A DNA stretch of 64,000 bases from positions 787,421 through 851,420 of the forward strand of contig NZ_BMES01000002.1 in the NCBI RefSeq assembly GCF_014636935.1. Direction: 5' to 3'. The notes beneath the pieces were generated by a model. It saw only the letters and a list, made by a program, of their open reading frames with translations. It ran no database searches and was not told the origin of the DNA. The stretch comes from Alsobacter metallidurans (GTDB lineage Bacteria > Pseudomonadota > Alphaproteobacteria > Rhizobiales > Beijerinckiaceae). The translations under genes and the position numbers were made by a program. Numbering within the stretch: the stretch's first letter is position 1; each line of letters opens with the position of its first letter. This document shows, piece by piece, positions 30,401-39,187 of this stretch.

Positions 30401-31905
30401 TGGACGTCGCACTGCCAGCGCTCATCCGCGGCGCCGAGGTCTTCCGGCTCGAAAACGGTGTGGTCGGGTCCCAGCGCGCCGACATTCTCGTGGAAGGCGG
30501 CCGCATCGCGGGCATCGGGCCCGATCTGCCCGCCCCGGACGGCGCTGCTATCGTGGAGGGACGCGGGCGCCTCGCCATGCCGGGGCTGATCAACGCCCAT
30601 TTCCATTCGCCCGGAAACCTGATGCGCGGGGCCGTTGCGGGCCTGCCGCTCGAAGTATTCATGCTCTACGAGGTGCCGCCGCTCGCCGCCGTTGGCGACC
30701 AGAAGCGCCTCGCTTATCTGCGCACGATGCTGGGCGCGATCGAGATGGTGAAGACCGGTGTCACGGCCGTGATGGACGACGCCTTCCATGTCCCGATCGC
30801 CACCGCGGAAGGCGTGGACGCCATCTGCGAAGCCTATCGCGACATCGGCATGCGCGCGCGCGTCGCGATCGACCAGCCGAACGTGGTCGAATACGCCAAG
30901 TACCCCTTTCTGGAAGAAATCCTGCCCGCCGACATCAAGCGCCGCATGGACGAGGCCCCGCGCCAGAGCGACGCCGAGTTGCTGGATCTCTACGCGCACC
31001 TGATCGGCGCCTGCGACGGCGCCGCCGACGGGCGCATCGGCGCCGCGCTGTCCTGCTCGGCCCCACAGCGGGTCACGAAGCCCTATCTGCATGCCCTGGC
31101 GGGGCTCGCCGACAAGCACGCCCTGCCGTTCAACATGCACATTCTTGAAACCAAGCTGCAGCGCGTGTTCGGCGAGGAGAAGTACGGCCGTTCGCTCGTG
31201 CGCTACGCCGCCGACGAGGGCGCGCTTGGCCGCCACGCCGTGGTGATCCACGGCGTCTGGATCGACGACGCCGAAATGCGGCTGATCGCGGACGCCGGCG
31301 CGACCATCGCGCATAATCCGGTCTGCAATCTGCGCCTCGGCAGCGGCGTCGCGCCGTTCCGGGCCTGGCGCGACGCGGGCTGCCATGTCTGCATCGGCAC
31401 CGACGAGATCATCGCGGACGACCGCGCCAATATCTGGGACGCCATCAAGGCCGCCGGCCTCGTCCATACGCTGGCGGACGCCGACTGGCACACCTGGCCG
31501 ACGGCGCCCGAGGTGCTGGAGGTCGCGCTCGCCGGCGGCGCCCGCGCGCTGGGATGGAGCGAAATCGGCGCGCTGCGGGTGGGCGCCGCCGCCGACATCG
31601 TGCTGGTCGACATGGAGACCACCGCTTTCACGCCGCTCAACGATCTCGGCCGCCAGCTGGTATATGCGGAGAACGGCTCCTCGGTGCGCGACGTGATGGT
31701 GGCCGGATCATGGATCCTGCGCGACGGCCGGCTGACCACCGTGGACGAGCGCGCCCTGCTGGCCGAAATTCGCGACCTGTCCCGCGCCTTCGGCCCCCAG
31801 CGCGAAGCCGCTAACGCCGCGGCGCGCGAACTCGAGCCTTATTACCGCGAGATGGTTTTGCGCGCGCATGGCCGGGACGTCGGGATGCGGCGTCGGCTCG
31901 ACTGA
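30400..31905 (+). CDS. ATZ/TRZ-type amidohydrolase (metal-dependent deaminase/hydrolase)
   Basis: 501 residues. Metal and catalytic motifs in order: PGLINAHFHSPGNLMRG, FNMHILETKLQ, VVIHGVWIDD, TIAHNPVCNLRLGSG and CIGTDEIIADD. This is the subtype-III amidohydrolase pattern of cytosine/guanine/triazine deaminases and related hydrolases with one divalent metal. The ATG at 30400 overlaps the preceding stop by one base; a GTG at 30397 is also possible. It likely removes an amine or opens a ring in the compound imported by the upstream TRAP system. Confidence 0.88.
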   Translation: MDVALPALIRGAEVFRLENGVVGSQRADILVEGGRIAGIGPDLPAPDGAAIVEGRGRLAMPGLINAHFHSPGNLMRGAVAGLPLEVFMLYEVPPLAAVGDQKRLAYLRTMLGAIEMVKTGVTAVMDDAFHVPIATAEGVDAICEAYRDIGMRARVAIDQPNVVEYAKYPFLEEILPADIKRRMDEAPRQSDAELLDLYAHLIGACDGAADGRIGAALSCSAPQRVTKPYLHALAGLADKHALPFNMHILETKLQRVFGEEKYGRSLVRYAADEGALGRHAVVIHGVWIDDAEMRLIADAGATIAHNPVCNLRLGSGVAPFRAWRDAGCHVCIGTDEIIADDRANIWDAIKAAGLVHTLADADWHTWPTAPEVLEVALAGGARALGWSEIGALRVGAAADIVLVDMETTAFTPLNDLGRQLVYAENGSSVRDVMVAGSWILRDGRLTTVDERALLAEIRDLSRAFGPQREAANAAARELEPYYREMVLRAHGRDVGMRRRLD

Positions 31906-31922
31906 AATCCGTGCGCCCCGGT

Positions 31923-32645
31923 TCAGCCGCAAGGCTGATCGAAAAGCCATCCCCTGCCGCGCAGCCCCGCACGGTCCATCCCGCAGGCGTCGAGCGCGCC
32001 GACCAGGCTGAGCGCCACCGAATCGAGCACCGGAACGCGCAGCCGCGCCTCCCACCCGGCGACATGGGCCGCGCCCGCGAGATTGGTGCACAGCACCACG
32101 ATAGCGTCCGGCCGCTCGGCCGCGACGGCGTCCACCATGCCGTCCAGAGCGGCGCGATCCACCAGGCCGAAGCTGAAATTGTCACGGATTCCGAGATGGC
32201 GTTCGGCCACGACCGTGACGCCCTCCCCGGCCAGCGTCGACCCGATACGGGCCTGCACGTCGGCCGTGTATGGCGTCACAAGGCCGATCCGCGTCATCCC
32301 GTGGCGGCGCAGCGTGTTCATCAACGTCAGCACGCAGGTAGTGGCCTTGATGGCGGTTCGCGCTTCGATGGCCAGCACCAGCGCCCGGTCGCCGTCGAGC
32401 CCGGTCCAGCTCGCGCTCGTGCCGTTCCAGGTGATGCAATCAACCTTGGCGTGCGACAGCAACTCCGCCGCCGCGAGCATGGGCTCCGGATCAAACTGCC
32501 CCAGAGCCGCCCGGTCGAGCGCGATCTCGGTCACCCGGAACCGGGCGAAATGCAGCGACACGCCCTGGACGCCCGCCAGCAACGCAGCGCTCACCGGCTC
32601 CAGCACCGTGTTGGACGACGGCGTCAGCATGCCAAGGCGGATCAT
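31923..32645 (-). CDS. Maleate isomerase / arylmalonate decarboxylase-like protein (1)
   Basis: 240 residues. The start MIRLGMLTPSSNTVLEP is typical of the maleate cis-trans isomerase / Asp-Glu racemase superfamily. Where isomerases have Cys in GCTS, this protein has ITWNGTSASW, that is Gly-Thr-Ser. The second Cys is kept in VVLCTNLAGA. Known: bacterial arylmalonate decarboxylase has exactly this arrangement (Gly74-Thr75-Ser76 with a single Cys188). I infer a cofactor-free decarboxylase or related chemistry. Same strand as, and 26 bases from, a second homologue. Confidence 0.78.
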   Translation of the reverse strand: MIRLGMLTPSSNTVLEPVSAALLAGVQGVSLHFARFRVTEIALDRAALGQFDPEPMLAAAELLSHAKVDCITWNGTSASWTGLDGDRALVLAIEARTAIKATTCVLTLMNTLRRHGMTRIGLVTPYTADVQARIGSTLAGEGVTVVAERHLGIRDNFSFGLVDRAALDGMVDAVAAERPDAIVVLCTNLAGAAHVAGWEARLRVPVLDSVALSLVGALDACGMDRAGLRGRGWLFDQPCG

Positions 32646-32671
32646 TCCGGTCTCCAGATCGTCAGGTCGCG

Positions 32672-33409
32672 TCACAGCGCGAAAATGCGCCCAAACCGCG
32701 CGAGCGGCTCCGTCGAGACGCCGGCGGCGCGCAGCAAGGCCCAGGCTCCCGCCGCGGTCGAGTCGATCACCGGCAGGCCTGTCTCTTGCTCCAGCAGCGG
32801 GACTGCCTGCGCCCCGTGCAGGTTGGTGCAGAAAAACACGACGGCGTCGGCCCGGCTTCCCGCCAGCGCGCGTCGGGCGAGCGCCGCAATCTCGTCCGCC
32901 GCAAGCGCCCCGTAGGCGAGGTTGTCGGTGATCCCCGCGCAGGCTTCTCCGGCGATCGTGAAGCCTTTTCCGGCGAAGCCGGCCGCCGCCCTGGCGTGCA
33001 CGGCGGGCACATAGGGCGTCACCAGCGCCAGCCGGGATGCGTCCAGGCGGCGCAGCAGGTCGAGCGTCGCGAGCGCGGAGGTCACGGCCGGTAGGCCCGT
33101 GCAGGCCGTGATGCGTGCGCAAAGTTCGTGGTCGACGTCAAAGCCGTAGTCGCCGCCCTTGGAGCCGTTCCAGCACAGGGCCGCGGGCGCGGCATGCGCG
33201 AGCAGGGTCGCGGCGGCCTCCATGGTGGGCCAGGAATATGGACCAGACGGCGAAGCCTCGGCGGCCGTTGCGCCGTGCACCGGGATGCGCGTGAACAGCG
33301 GCACGACGCCGTCGAGCGAGGCGCAGAGTCCCTGCAGAACCTTCTCGACCGTGCGGTTGCCCGACGGCGTGATGGTGCCGACGGCGATCTCTCTCGTGCT
33401 CTGGGCCAT
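32672..33409 (-). CDS. Maleate isomerase / arylmalonate decarboxylase-like protein (2)
   Basis: 245 residues, a diverged homologue of the adjacent gene. The N-terminus is AVGTITPSGNRTVEKVL, the first catalytic region is ALCWNGSKGGDYGF (Gly where isomerases have Cys), and the second keeps Cys in VVFFCTNLHGAQ. The ATG at 33409 fits the family length; upstream in-frame codons are low-quality. The tandem pair may form a heteromeric enzyme or act on two related substrates. It is divergent from a PotABCD-type importer operon. Confidence 0.78.
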   Translation of the reverse strand: MAQSTREIAVGTITPSGNRTVEKVLQGLCASLDGVVPLFTRIPVHGATAAEASPSGPYSWPTMEAAATLLAHAAPAALCWNGSKGGDYGFDVDHELCARITACTGLPAVTSALATLDLLRRLDASRLALVTPYVPAVHARAAAGFAGKGFTIAGEACAGITDNLAYGALAADEIAALARRALAGSRADAVVFFCTNLHGAQAVPLLEQETGLPVIDSTAAGAWALLRAAGVSTEPLARFGRIFAL

Positions 33410-33642
33410 GGCGCGGAACCTGACGCGCGCAGCAGCGCAGTTCAAGCCTGTTGTTCGGGCAGGCTGGGCAATCCGCAGGCAGCCGCGCGGGCCGAAAGGC
33501 TGAACGGCGCCATAACGGGCCGGCATTGAAGGCCTCGGCTGCCGCACCGCCATGGCACGTGAGTTGCAAAGTCGCATGGGCGTGGGTCCCGGTCGCCGGT
33601 GTCTCCCGCAGCGCCGCCACCTCGTCACGACCGGAGACCCTC

Positions 33643-34692
33643 ATGGCCGACCTGCTCTTGCCGCACATGAACCGCCGCGCCTTTCTCGCCGGTTCGGCCG
33701 CTCTTTCGGCCGGCCTCGCGGCGCCGGCGATCTTGCGGGCGCAAACCAAGGAATTGGTCGTCGGCGCGGCCTCGAGCCAGAAGACCTGGTCCGAGGAGAT
33801 CATGATTCCGGCCTTCGAAAAGAAGCACGGCGTGAAGGTGATCTTCGAGGGCACCCGCTCGCTGGTGAATCTCGAGAAGATGCAGAAGAACAAGGGCAGC
33901 CAGTATCTGTCCGTCGTCCAGATGGACGACCCCGTGATGATCATTGCGGTGGCCGAAGGCCTCCTGGATCCGATCACGGCGGCTCGCGTGCCCAGTTCGG
34001 CCTCGCTCAAGCCCGGCGTGACCCACATGGACGGCATGTGGGTGAACTACCTCCAGCCCTGGGTCGGCATTGCCTACAACAAGGAGAAGGTGCCTACGGC
34101 GCCCACCAGCTGGACCGAGATCTTCGATCCCAAATACAAGGGCCGGATCATCCTGCCGTCGCTGCAGAACACCGAGGGCGTGCTGAACCTTTTCACGGCC
34201 GCCCATCTGAAAACCGGCAAGCCGATGGCGGACGCGCAGCTCGACCTCGACGCGGGCTTCGCCAAGATGGCCGAGCTCAAGCCGAACGTGCTGATGTCTT
34301 ACACGCAGGAGGGCCAGGCCTACAACCTGCTCGAGCAGGGCGAGGCCTACATGGTGATGGGCGCTATCTCGTCCGTCGCGCTGGCGCGCAAATCGAAGGG
34401 CGCGCCCATCGAGCTCGCAGCGCCCCGCGAGGGCACCTTCTCGATGCCATCCGGCATCGCGCTCGTGAAGGGCGGCCCGCAGCCGGAGCTGGCCGCCGCC
34501 TATATCGACATGCTGCTGAGCCCGGAAATCCAGCAGAAAGTCGCGCAGGCCACCTTCTCGCTGCCGACAAACGGAACTGTAGCAGCGCCCGCCGGCCTGG
34601 CCGACCTCAAGATCCACCCGGTGAACTGGGCGGAAGTCTCCAAAAACCGCGCCGCCTGGGTATCCCGCTGGGATCGCGAACTGTCGCTTTGA
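33643..34692 (+). CDS. ABC transporter substrate-binding protein, spermidine/putrescine or iron type
   Basis: 349 residues. A twin-arginine-type leader (MNRRAFLAGSAALSAGLAAP) is followed by an extracellular solute-binding family-1/6 protein: VVGAASSQKTWSEEIMIPAF, WVGIAYNKEKVPTAPTSWTE and GRIILPSLQNTEGV. GGAGACCC precedes the ATG at 33643. It is first in a four-gene importer operon. The ligand is unknown; polyamine and amino-acid-like or carboxylate ligands are all possible for the family. Confidence 0.9.
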   Translation: MADLLLPHMNRRAFLAGSAALSAGLAAPAILRAQTKELVVGAASSQKTWSEEIMIPAFEKKHGVKVIFEGTRSLVNLEKMQKNKGSQYLSVVQMDDPVMIIAVAEGLLDPITAARVPSSASLKPGVTHMDGMWVNYLQPWVGIAYNKEKVPTAPTSWTEIFDPKYKGRIILPSLQNTEGVLNLFTAAHLKTGKPMADAQLDLDAGFAKMAELKPNVLMSYTQEGQAYNLLEQGEAYMVMGAISSVALARKSKGAPIELAAPREGTFSMPSGIALVKGGPQPELAAAYIDMLLSPEIQQKVAQATFSLPTNGTVAAPAGLADLKIHPVNWAEVSKNRAAWVSRWDRELSL

Positions 34693-34718
34693 AGGCATCC
34701 GGCGGGAGGGCTCCGACC

Positions 34719-35798
34719 GTGAGCAAACAGATGCTGCTCGACGTGCGCGGCGCCGAGAAGGCGTTCGGGGGACAAGCGGTGCTGGACGGCGTCGACCTCG
34801 CCGTGCGCAAGGGCGAGTTCGTTTCGCTGCTGGGACCCTCCGGCTGCGGCAAGACCACCCTCCTGCGCATCGTTGCGGGCCTTCTGGGGGCCGACCGTGG
34901 CCAGGTCTTGCTCGACGGGGCCGACATCACCGGAATGCCCACGCACAAGCGCGGCGTCGGAGTGGTGTTCCAGAGCTATGCTCTGTTTCCGCACCTTTCG
35001 GTGAGCGACAACGTGGCGTTTGGCCTGCGCGCGCAGGGCCAACCGGCCGGCAGCATCCGCCAGACGGTGGCGCGGTTCCTCGATCTTGTTCACCTCGGCG
35101 GCATGGCGTCCCGGTCCGTGCGTGGATTGTCGGGCGGGCAGCAGCAGCGTGTCGCCGTCGCGCGCGCGCTGGCAGTCGCCCCGAAGCTGCTGCTTCTCGA
35201 CGAGCCGTTCTCGGCCCTGGATCGCAAGCTGCGCGAGACTATGCAGATTGAGTTGAAGCACCTTCTGCGCGAGATCGGCATCACCACCATCCTGGTGACG
35301 CACGACCAGGAAGAAGCGCTCGTGATGTCCGACCGCATCGCGGTGATGAACAAGGGCGCAATCGAGCAGTTCGCCGCGCCCGACGACATCTATCATCGGC
35401 CCCGGACCCCCTTCGCGCTCGGTTTCGTCGGCCATTCCACCCGCCTCGACGGCTCCGCGCGCGACACCGACCAGGGCGTGCTGGCCGTCGACACCGCGGC
35501 CGGGCCGGTGCGCGCGCCGGGCAGCTTCGTGCCGGGCTCGCCGGTGCTGCTGGCCGTACGTCCGGAGCGGATTTCAATCGGCGCCGGGCTGGCGAACCCC
35601 GCCGTCAACAGCATCCGGGCGACGCTGTCGGACATCGTCTTCCAGGGATCCAAGGTCCACCTTCATCTGGCCGCCCGGGGCGGCGGGCCCGTTCTGGTGG
35701 AAACGAACCGCGTTCCCGACGGCCTCGCGATCGGCGACGAAACGGCGCTGAACTGGCCCGTCGCCGACACGCTGCTCTTCCCGCGGGAAACCGCATGA
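34719..35798 (+). CDS. ABC transporter ATP-binding protein, PotA type
   Basis: 359 residues starting at GTG 34719, eight bases after GGGAGGG. Walker A GPSGCGKTT, signature [15 protein letters not shown], Walker B LLLLDEPFSALD and H-loop LVTHDQEEAL. A C-terminal TOBE-type domain (about 280-355) follows. The stop overlaps the permease ATG by four bases. It powers import by the two permeases downstream. Confidence 0.95.
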   Translation: MSKQMLLDVRGAEKAFGGQAVLDGVDLAVRKGEFVSLLGPSGCGKTTLLRIVAGLLGADRGQVLLDGADITGMPTHKRGVGVVFQSYALFPHLSVSDNVAFGLRAQGQPAGSIRQTVARFLDLVHLGGMASRSVRGLSGGQQQRVAVARALAVAPKLLLLDEPFSALDRKLRETMQIELKHLLREIGITTILVTHDQEEALVMSDRIAVMNKGAIEQFAAPDDIYHRPRTPFALGFVGHSTRLDGSARDTDQGVLAVDTAAGPVRAPGSFVPGSPVLLAVRPERISIGAGLANPAVNSIRATLSDIVFQGSKVHLHLAARGGGPVLVETNRVPDGLAIGDETALNWPVADTLLFPRETA

Positions 35799-36631
35799 AG
35801 GCGCGCCGCGCCTTCGACCCCGTGCTGCTGCTGGCCGCGCCCGCGCTCGCCTACATGGCGCTCGTCTTCGCCCTGCCGGTGCTCATCCTCATCATCGGCA
35901 GCTTCAAGGGCCCGGGCGGCCCGACGACGGCCGCCTACACGGCGTTCCTGTCCGACGCGTTCAACTGGCGCGTCATCGGCAACACCCTGCGTGTCGCCGC
36001 CCTCACCTCCCTTGTCTGCCTCGTGCTCGGCTACCCCACCGCGGTCGCGCTGGCGCGTTCAAGAGGCGCCGTGCAGGCCGGGCTGCTGATCGCCATCATC
36101 CTGCCGCTCTCGGTCGGCGTCATCGTCAAGGCCTTCGCGTGGCAGATCGTCCTGCGGCGCGACGGGATCGTCTCAGCCGTGCTGGTCGCCACGGGCGTGT
36201 GGGATGCGCCGCAGCTCATGCTCTTCACCGAGCCCGGCCTCGTGATCGGCGCCGCGAACGTCTTCCTGCCCTTCATGATCCTGCCGATCTATTCGGTGCT
36301 GAAGCTGATCGACCCGAACCTCCAGGCGTCGGCGGCGACGCTGGGCGCGCCGCCGCTCTACCGCTTCTTCAAGCTCGCCCTGCCCATGGCGATGCCGGGG
36401 ATCATCTCGGGCGCGGCGATCGTGTTCTCGCTCTCGGCCGCCATGTACGTCATCCCGACGCTGTTGATCGGCGATCGCTTCCAGACGCTCGCGACCCTCA
36501 CGGCCCGGGCCTTTCTGTTGATGCGCAACGAACAGCTCGGCTCCACCACGGCCACCATCCTGCTGGTGCTGGCCGTCAGCATCGTCATGCTCAGCGCCCG
36601 CCTGGTGCGCGCTGCCGGAGACAGCCGATGA
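35795..36631 (+). CDS. ABC transporter permease, PotB type
   Basis: 278 residues with about six transmembrane helices. The EAA loop reads QASAATLGAPPLYRFFKLAL, preceded by LPFMILPIYSVLKLID. Overlaps both neighbours by four bases, so all four importer genes are translationally coupled. Forms the channel with the next gene product. Confidence 0.93.
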   Translation: MKARRAFDPVLLLAAPALAYMALVFALPVLILIIGSFKGPGGPTTAAYTAFLSDAFNWRVIGNTLRVAALTSLVCLVLGYPTAVALARSRGAVQAGLLIAIILPLSVGVIVKAFAWQIVLRRDGIVSAVLVATGVWDAPQLMLFTEPGLVIGAANVFLPFMILPIYSVLKLIDPNLQASAATLGAPPLYRFFKLALPMAMPGIISGAAIVFSLSAAMYVIPTLLIGDRFQTLATLTARAFLLMRNEQLGSTTATILLVLAVSIVMLSARLVRAAGDSR

Positions 36632-37428
36632 CCGCGACGGAGAGGCTGGCCAACATCCTCGTCTGGCTGATCGCCGGCGCGACCGCGATCTTCCTGCTCA
36701 CCCCCCTGGTCGTGACCGTGCTGGTGTCCTTCGGCTCCAGCGCGATCTTCACGCTGCCTCCGCCGAGCTGGTCCCTGCGCTGGTACCAGCGGCTTCTCGT
36801 GATCCGCGACCTCTTGCCGGCGCTCCTCACCTCGGTGCAGATCGCCGCGATCTCGACCGCCACGTCCCTGACGCTCGGCGGGCTCGCAGCCATCGCCCTG
36901 GCGCGAACGCGTTTTCCGGGGCGGGATGGCGTCGTCGCCTACCTCACCTCCCCGCTCATGCTGCCAGGCCTCGTGATCGGCATCGCGCTGCTGCAGGGCT
37001 TCCGGGCCATCGGGCTGAAGGACGTGTGGGGCAGCCTGGTGCTGGCCCATATCGTCGTCACCATGCCGTATGCGGTGCGCACGCTTTATTCGGCCCTCGG
37101 CCTGTTCGATTTCACGCTGATCGACGCGGCCCGCACGCTCGGCTGCTCGCCCGTCACCGCGATCCTCCGCGTACTCCTCCCAAACCTCGCGCCGGCTTTC
37201 ATTACCTCCGCGATCTTCGCGTTTCTGGCGTCCATGGATAACTACGCGGTGTCGATCTTCTTCACCAACGCTTGGACCAAGACGCTCCCGATCCAGATGT
37301 TGAACCTCGCCGAAGAGCAGCCCGATCCCACCATCGCGGCGATCTCGACCCTTCTGATCGCGCTCGTTCTGGCGTTGCTGGTGTTCCTCGAGCGCATCAT
37401 CGGCCTGCGCCGCATCACCGAAATCTGA
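36628..37428 (+). CDS. ABC transporter permease, PotC type
   Basis: 266 residues and about six transmembrane helices. The EAA loop is LIDAARTLGCSPVTAILRVL, and VVTMPYAVRTLYSALGLFD is typical of PotC-like permeases. The ATG at 36628 overlaps the PotB-type stop. It ends the importer operon. No terminator hairpin with a T-tract is evident in the following 180 bases. Confidence 0.93.
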   Translation: MTATERLANILVWLIAGATAIFLLTPLVVTVLVSFGSSAIFTLPPPSWSLRWYQRLLVIRDLLPALLTSVQIAAISTATSLTLGGLAAIALARTRFPGRDGVVAYLTSPLMLPGLVIGIALLQGFRAIGLKDVWGSLVLAHIVVTMPYAVRTLYSALGLFDFTLIDAARTLGCSPVTAILRVLLPNLAPAFITSAIFAFLASMDNYAVSIFFTNAWTKTLPIQMLNLAEEQPDPTIAAISTLLIALVLALLVFLERIIGLRRITEI

Positions 37429-37614
37429 GACGCACGGACACGCCGCCGCCAGGGTCCGTAAGGACACGGACTGCCTTATCTACGGATGCCGTCTGGGAAA
37501 TAAGGGCCTAGTCCTTGGTCGCCGGGCGATCGTGGCGTCCCTTCATCCACTCCATTCGCTCCGGTCCTGCCAATCCCCCCAATTGCGCCGGCAGGGCGCA
37601 GCATGGAGGCCGAA

Positions 37615-38748
37615 ATGGCCAAGACCGTAGGCCGCGCCATCGCGGCCGCAACGGCGATGTTCGCCGCACCCGCAATCGCCGAAGCTCACGTCAAGTGGTT
37701 CGCGCCCTACATCGTCGGGGCTGCGCCGCGCCCGGTGTCGGCGACCCTGCAGGATGTCTGGTTCTGGACCGCAATCGTTCTCGTCACCGTGTTCTTCGCC
37801 GCCACCCGCGCGATTGAACGCACGCAATTCGGCGCCGCCATCCTGGCTGGCCTCGACCGGGTGTTCGACCCGCTCTGGGCGCGCGCCGACGACTTCATGC
37901 GCGTAACCACGGGAGCATTTTTCGTAGCGATCTTCGCGGTTGGCGGCGTTTACCTCACGCCGGACCTCAAGACGCCCGCCGAATGGGTGTCGTGGGCGCA
38001 ACTCCTGATCGCCGCCGGCATCTTCTCCCGCAAGACCATGCCGATCTCGGCCGCCGGCATTGTTGGCCTTTGGGCATTGGCGCTGCGGGACTACGATCTG
38101 TTTCACCTGCTGGACTACCTGGCGCTGGGCCTTGCCGTCGCGGCCTACCTTGTGCTGAACGCTTCGGACCGCGAAGAGTGGCGCAAGCATCGCTTCGAGG
38201 TGCTGCGCTGGGGCGTCGCCATCGCGCTGATGTGGTCGAGCCTCGAGAAGTTCGCCTACCCGGAGTGGTTCTACCCCCTTGTGGCCGAGAAGCCGTTCCT
38301 CACTTTCGGCATCCCGCGCGACGCCTTCATCCCCATGGCGGGCGTCGCCGAGTTCACGCTGGGCTTCGCGTTTCTCTGGACGCCGCTGGTGCGCCGGCTA
38401 TCGGCCATCTCGCTGTTCGTGATCTTCAACGCGGCCGTCTACCCCTTCGGCCGCATCGATATGGTCGGCCACGCGCTCATCATGGCGATCATCGTCCTGA
38501 TCGCCGCCGACCATACCAAGGAGGTGCATTTCGCACCCGCGTTGAAACGCCGTGTCGCCGCCATCCCGGCGACGCTGGCGGCCGCCCTCGTGCTGTTCGT
38601 GGCCGGCTATTGGGGCTTCCACATCGCTCTGTATGGATCCGCCGGTCGGACCGGGACCCCCGCGATGACGACGACGCACACGCATGATCCCGAGCGTCCC
38701 CATATGGGGCCCGGAGCCCTGATGGAGAGCGGCGTGAAGCTGCAATAA
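37615..38748 (+). CDS. Multi-pass membrane protein with DoxX-like region and His-rich tail
   Basis: 377 residues, ATG 37615 five bases after GGAGG. The N-terminus could be a signal anchor (IAAATAMFAAPAIAEAHVKW), followed by about eight to nine hydrophobic helices. The segment MWSSLEKFAYPEWFYPLVAE followed by AGVAEFTLGFAFLWTP resembles DoxX/quinol-oxidase-subunit-like proteins. The last 35 residues are polar with TTTHTHDPERPHMGPG, a possible metal-binding tail. Function unknown. It stands alone between the PotC-type gene and tRNA-Met. Confidence 0.7.
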   Translation: MAKTVGRAIAAATAMFAAPAIAEAHVKWFAPYIVGAAPRPVSATLQDVWFWTAIVLVTVFFAATRAIERTQFGAAILAGLDRVFDPLWARADDFMRVTTGAFFVAIFAVGGVYLTPDLKTPAEWVSWAQLLIAAGIFSRKTMPISAAGIVGLWALALRDYDLFHLLDYLALGLAVAAYLVLNASDREEWRKHRFEVLRWGVAIALMWSSLEKFAYPEWFYPLVAEKPFLTFGIPRDAFIPMAGVAEFTLGFAFLWTPLVRRLSAISLFVIFNAAVYPFGRIDMVGHALIMAIIVLIAADHTKEVHFAPALKRRVAAIPATLAAALVLFVAGYWGFHIALYGSAGRTGTPAMTTTHTHDPERPHMGPGALMESGVKLQ

Positions 38749-38984
38749 GCGCCGCGCGCGAAGGGCGGCGGCTCAGGCCCCGCCCGGCAGCCGCCTTGCA
38801 TCGTCGCGCATCATCGCCAAGCTATTCACGGCGATCATCATGGCGGGCGAATTGGTGTCGCCCGACGTGATGCCCGGCGCCTTTCAGGCACAGGTCCACA
38901 CAAGCCTAAAGCAACGCTGACGAATGAAATGCTAAAAGGGCCGGAGCGCCTGACGATCGGCGAAAAGCCAAGAGGCAAATGGGA
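38749..38984. other. Intergenic region before tRNA-Met
   Basis: 236 bases with no supported gene. An open frame near 38800-38920 reads IIMAGELVSPDVMPGAF but lacks a ribosome binding site and a convincing start, so I do not call it. No terminator with a T-tract is evident. Confidence 0.4.
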
Positions 38985-39061
38985 TGGTAGCGGAGGAGGG
39001 ACTCGAACCCCCGACACAAGGATTATGATTCCTCTGCTCTAACCAGCTGAGCTACTCCGCC
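38985..39061 (-). tRNA. tRNA-Met (anticodon CAU, elongator type)
   Basis: On the minus strand a full cloverleaf is readable: acceptor GGCGGAG / CTCCGCT (one G-U pair), D-arm GCTCAGCTGGTTAGAGC, anticodon stem GAGGA / TCCTT around loop ATCATAA with CAT at the anticodon, T-arm with TTCGAGT, and an encoded CCA end at 38985-38988. It lacks the three GC pairs at the base of the anticodon stem typical of initiator tRNA, so it is elongator Met. A CAU anticodon modified to read Ile is unlikely but not excluded. Confidence 0.95.
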
Positions 39062-39187
39062 CCGGCGCCGTTTGGCGTGCGGGGTTCGGTCGATTCGCCC
39101 CCGCAAGGCGAGGCGGGTAATAGGATGCGGGGGCGGGGGTGTCAAGCGCTTGCGGGCGGTGTTGGGCCGTATTGAGCGCGTAGTCGC

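Noticed and set aside
37429-37614. Possible terminator after the PotABCD-type operon
   Set aside because: Short inverted repeats are present (around GGTCCGTAAGGACACGGAC) but no stable stem with a T-tract could be drawn.
38800-38922. Short open frame before tRNA-Met (IIMAGELVSPDVMPGAF)
   Set aside because: No ribosome binding site, no convincing start, and no known family; possibly a remnant, but unsupported.
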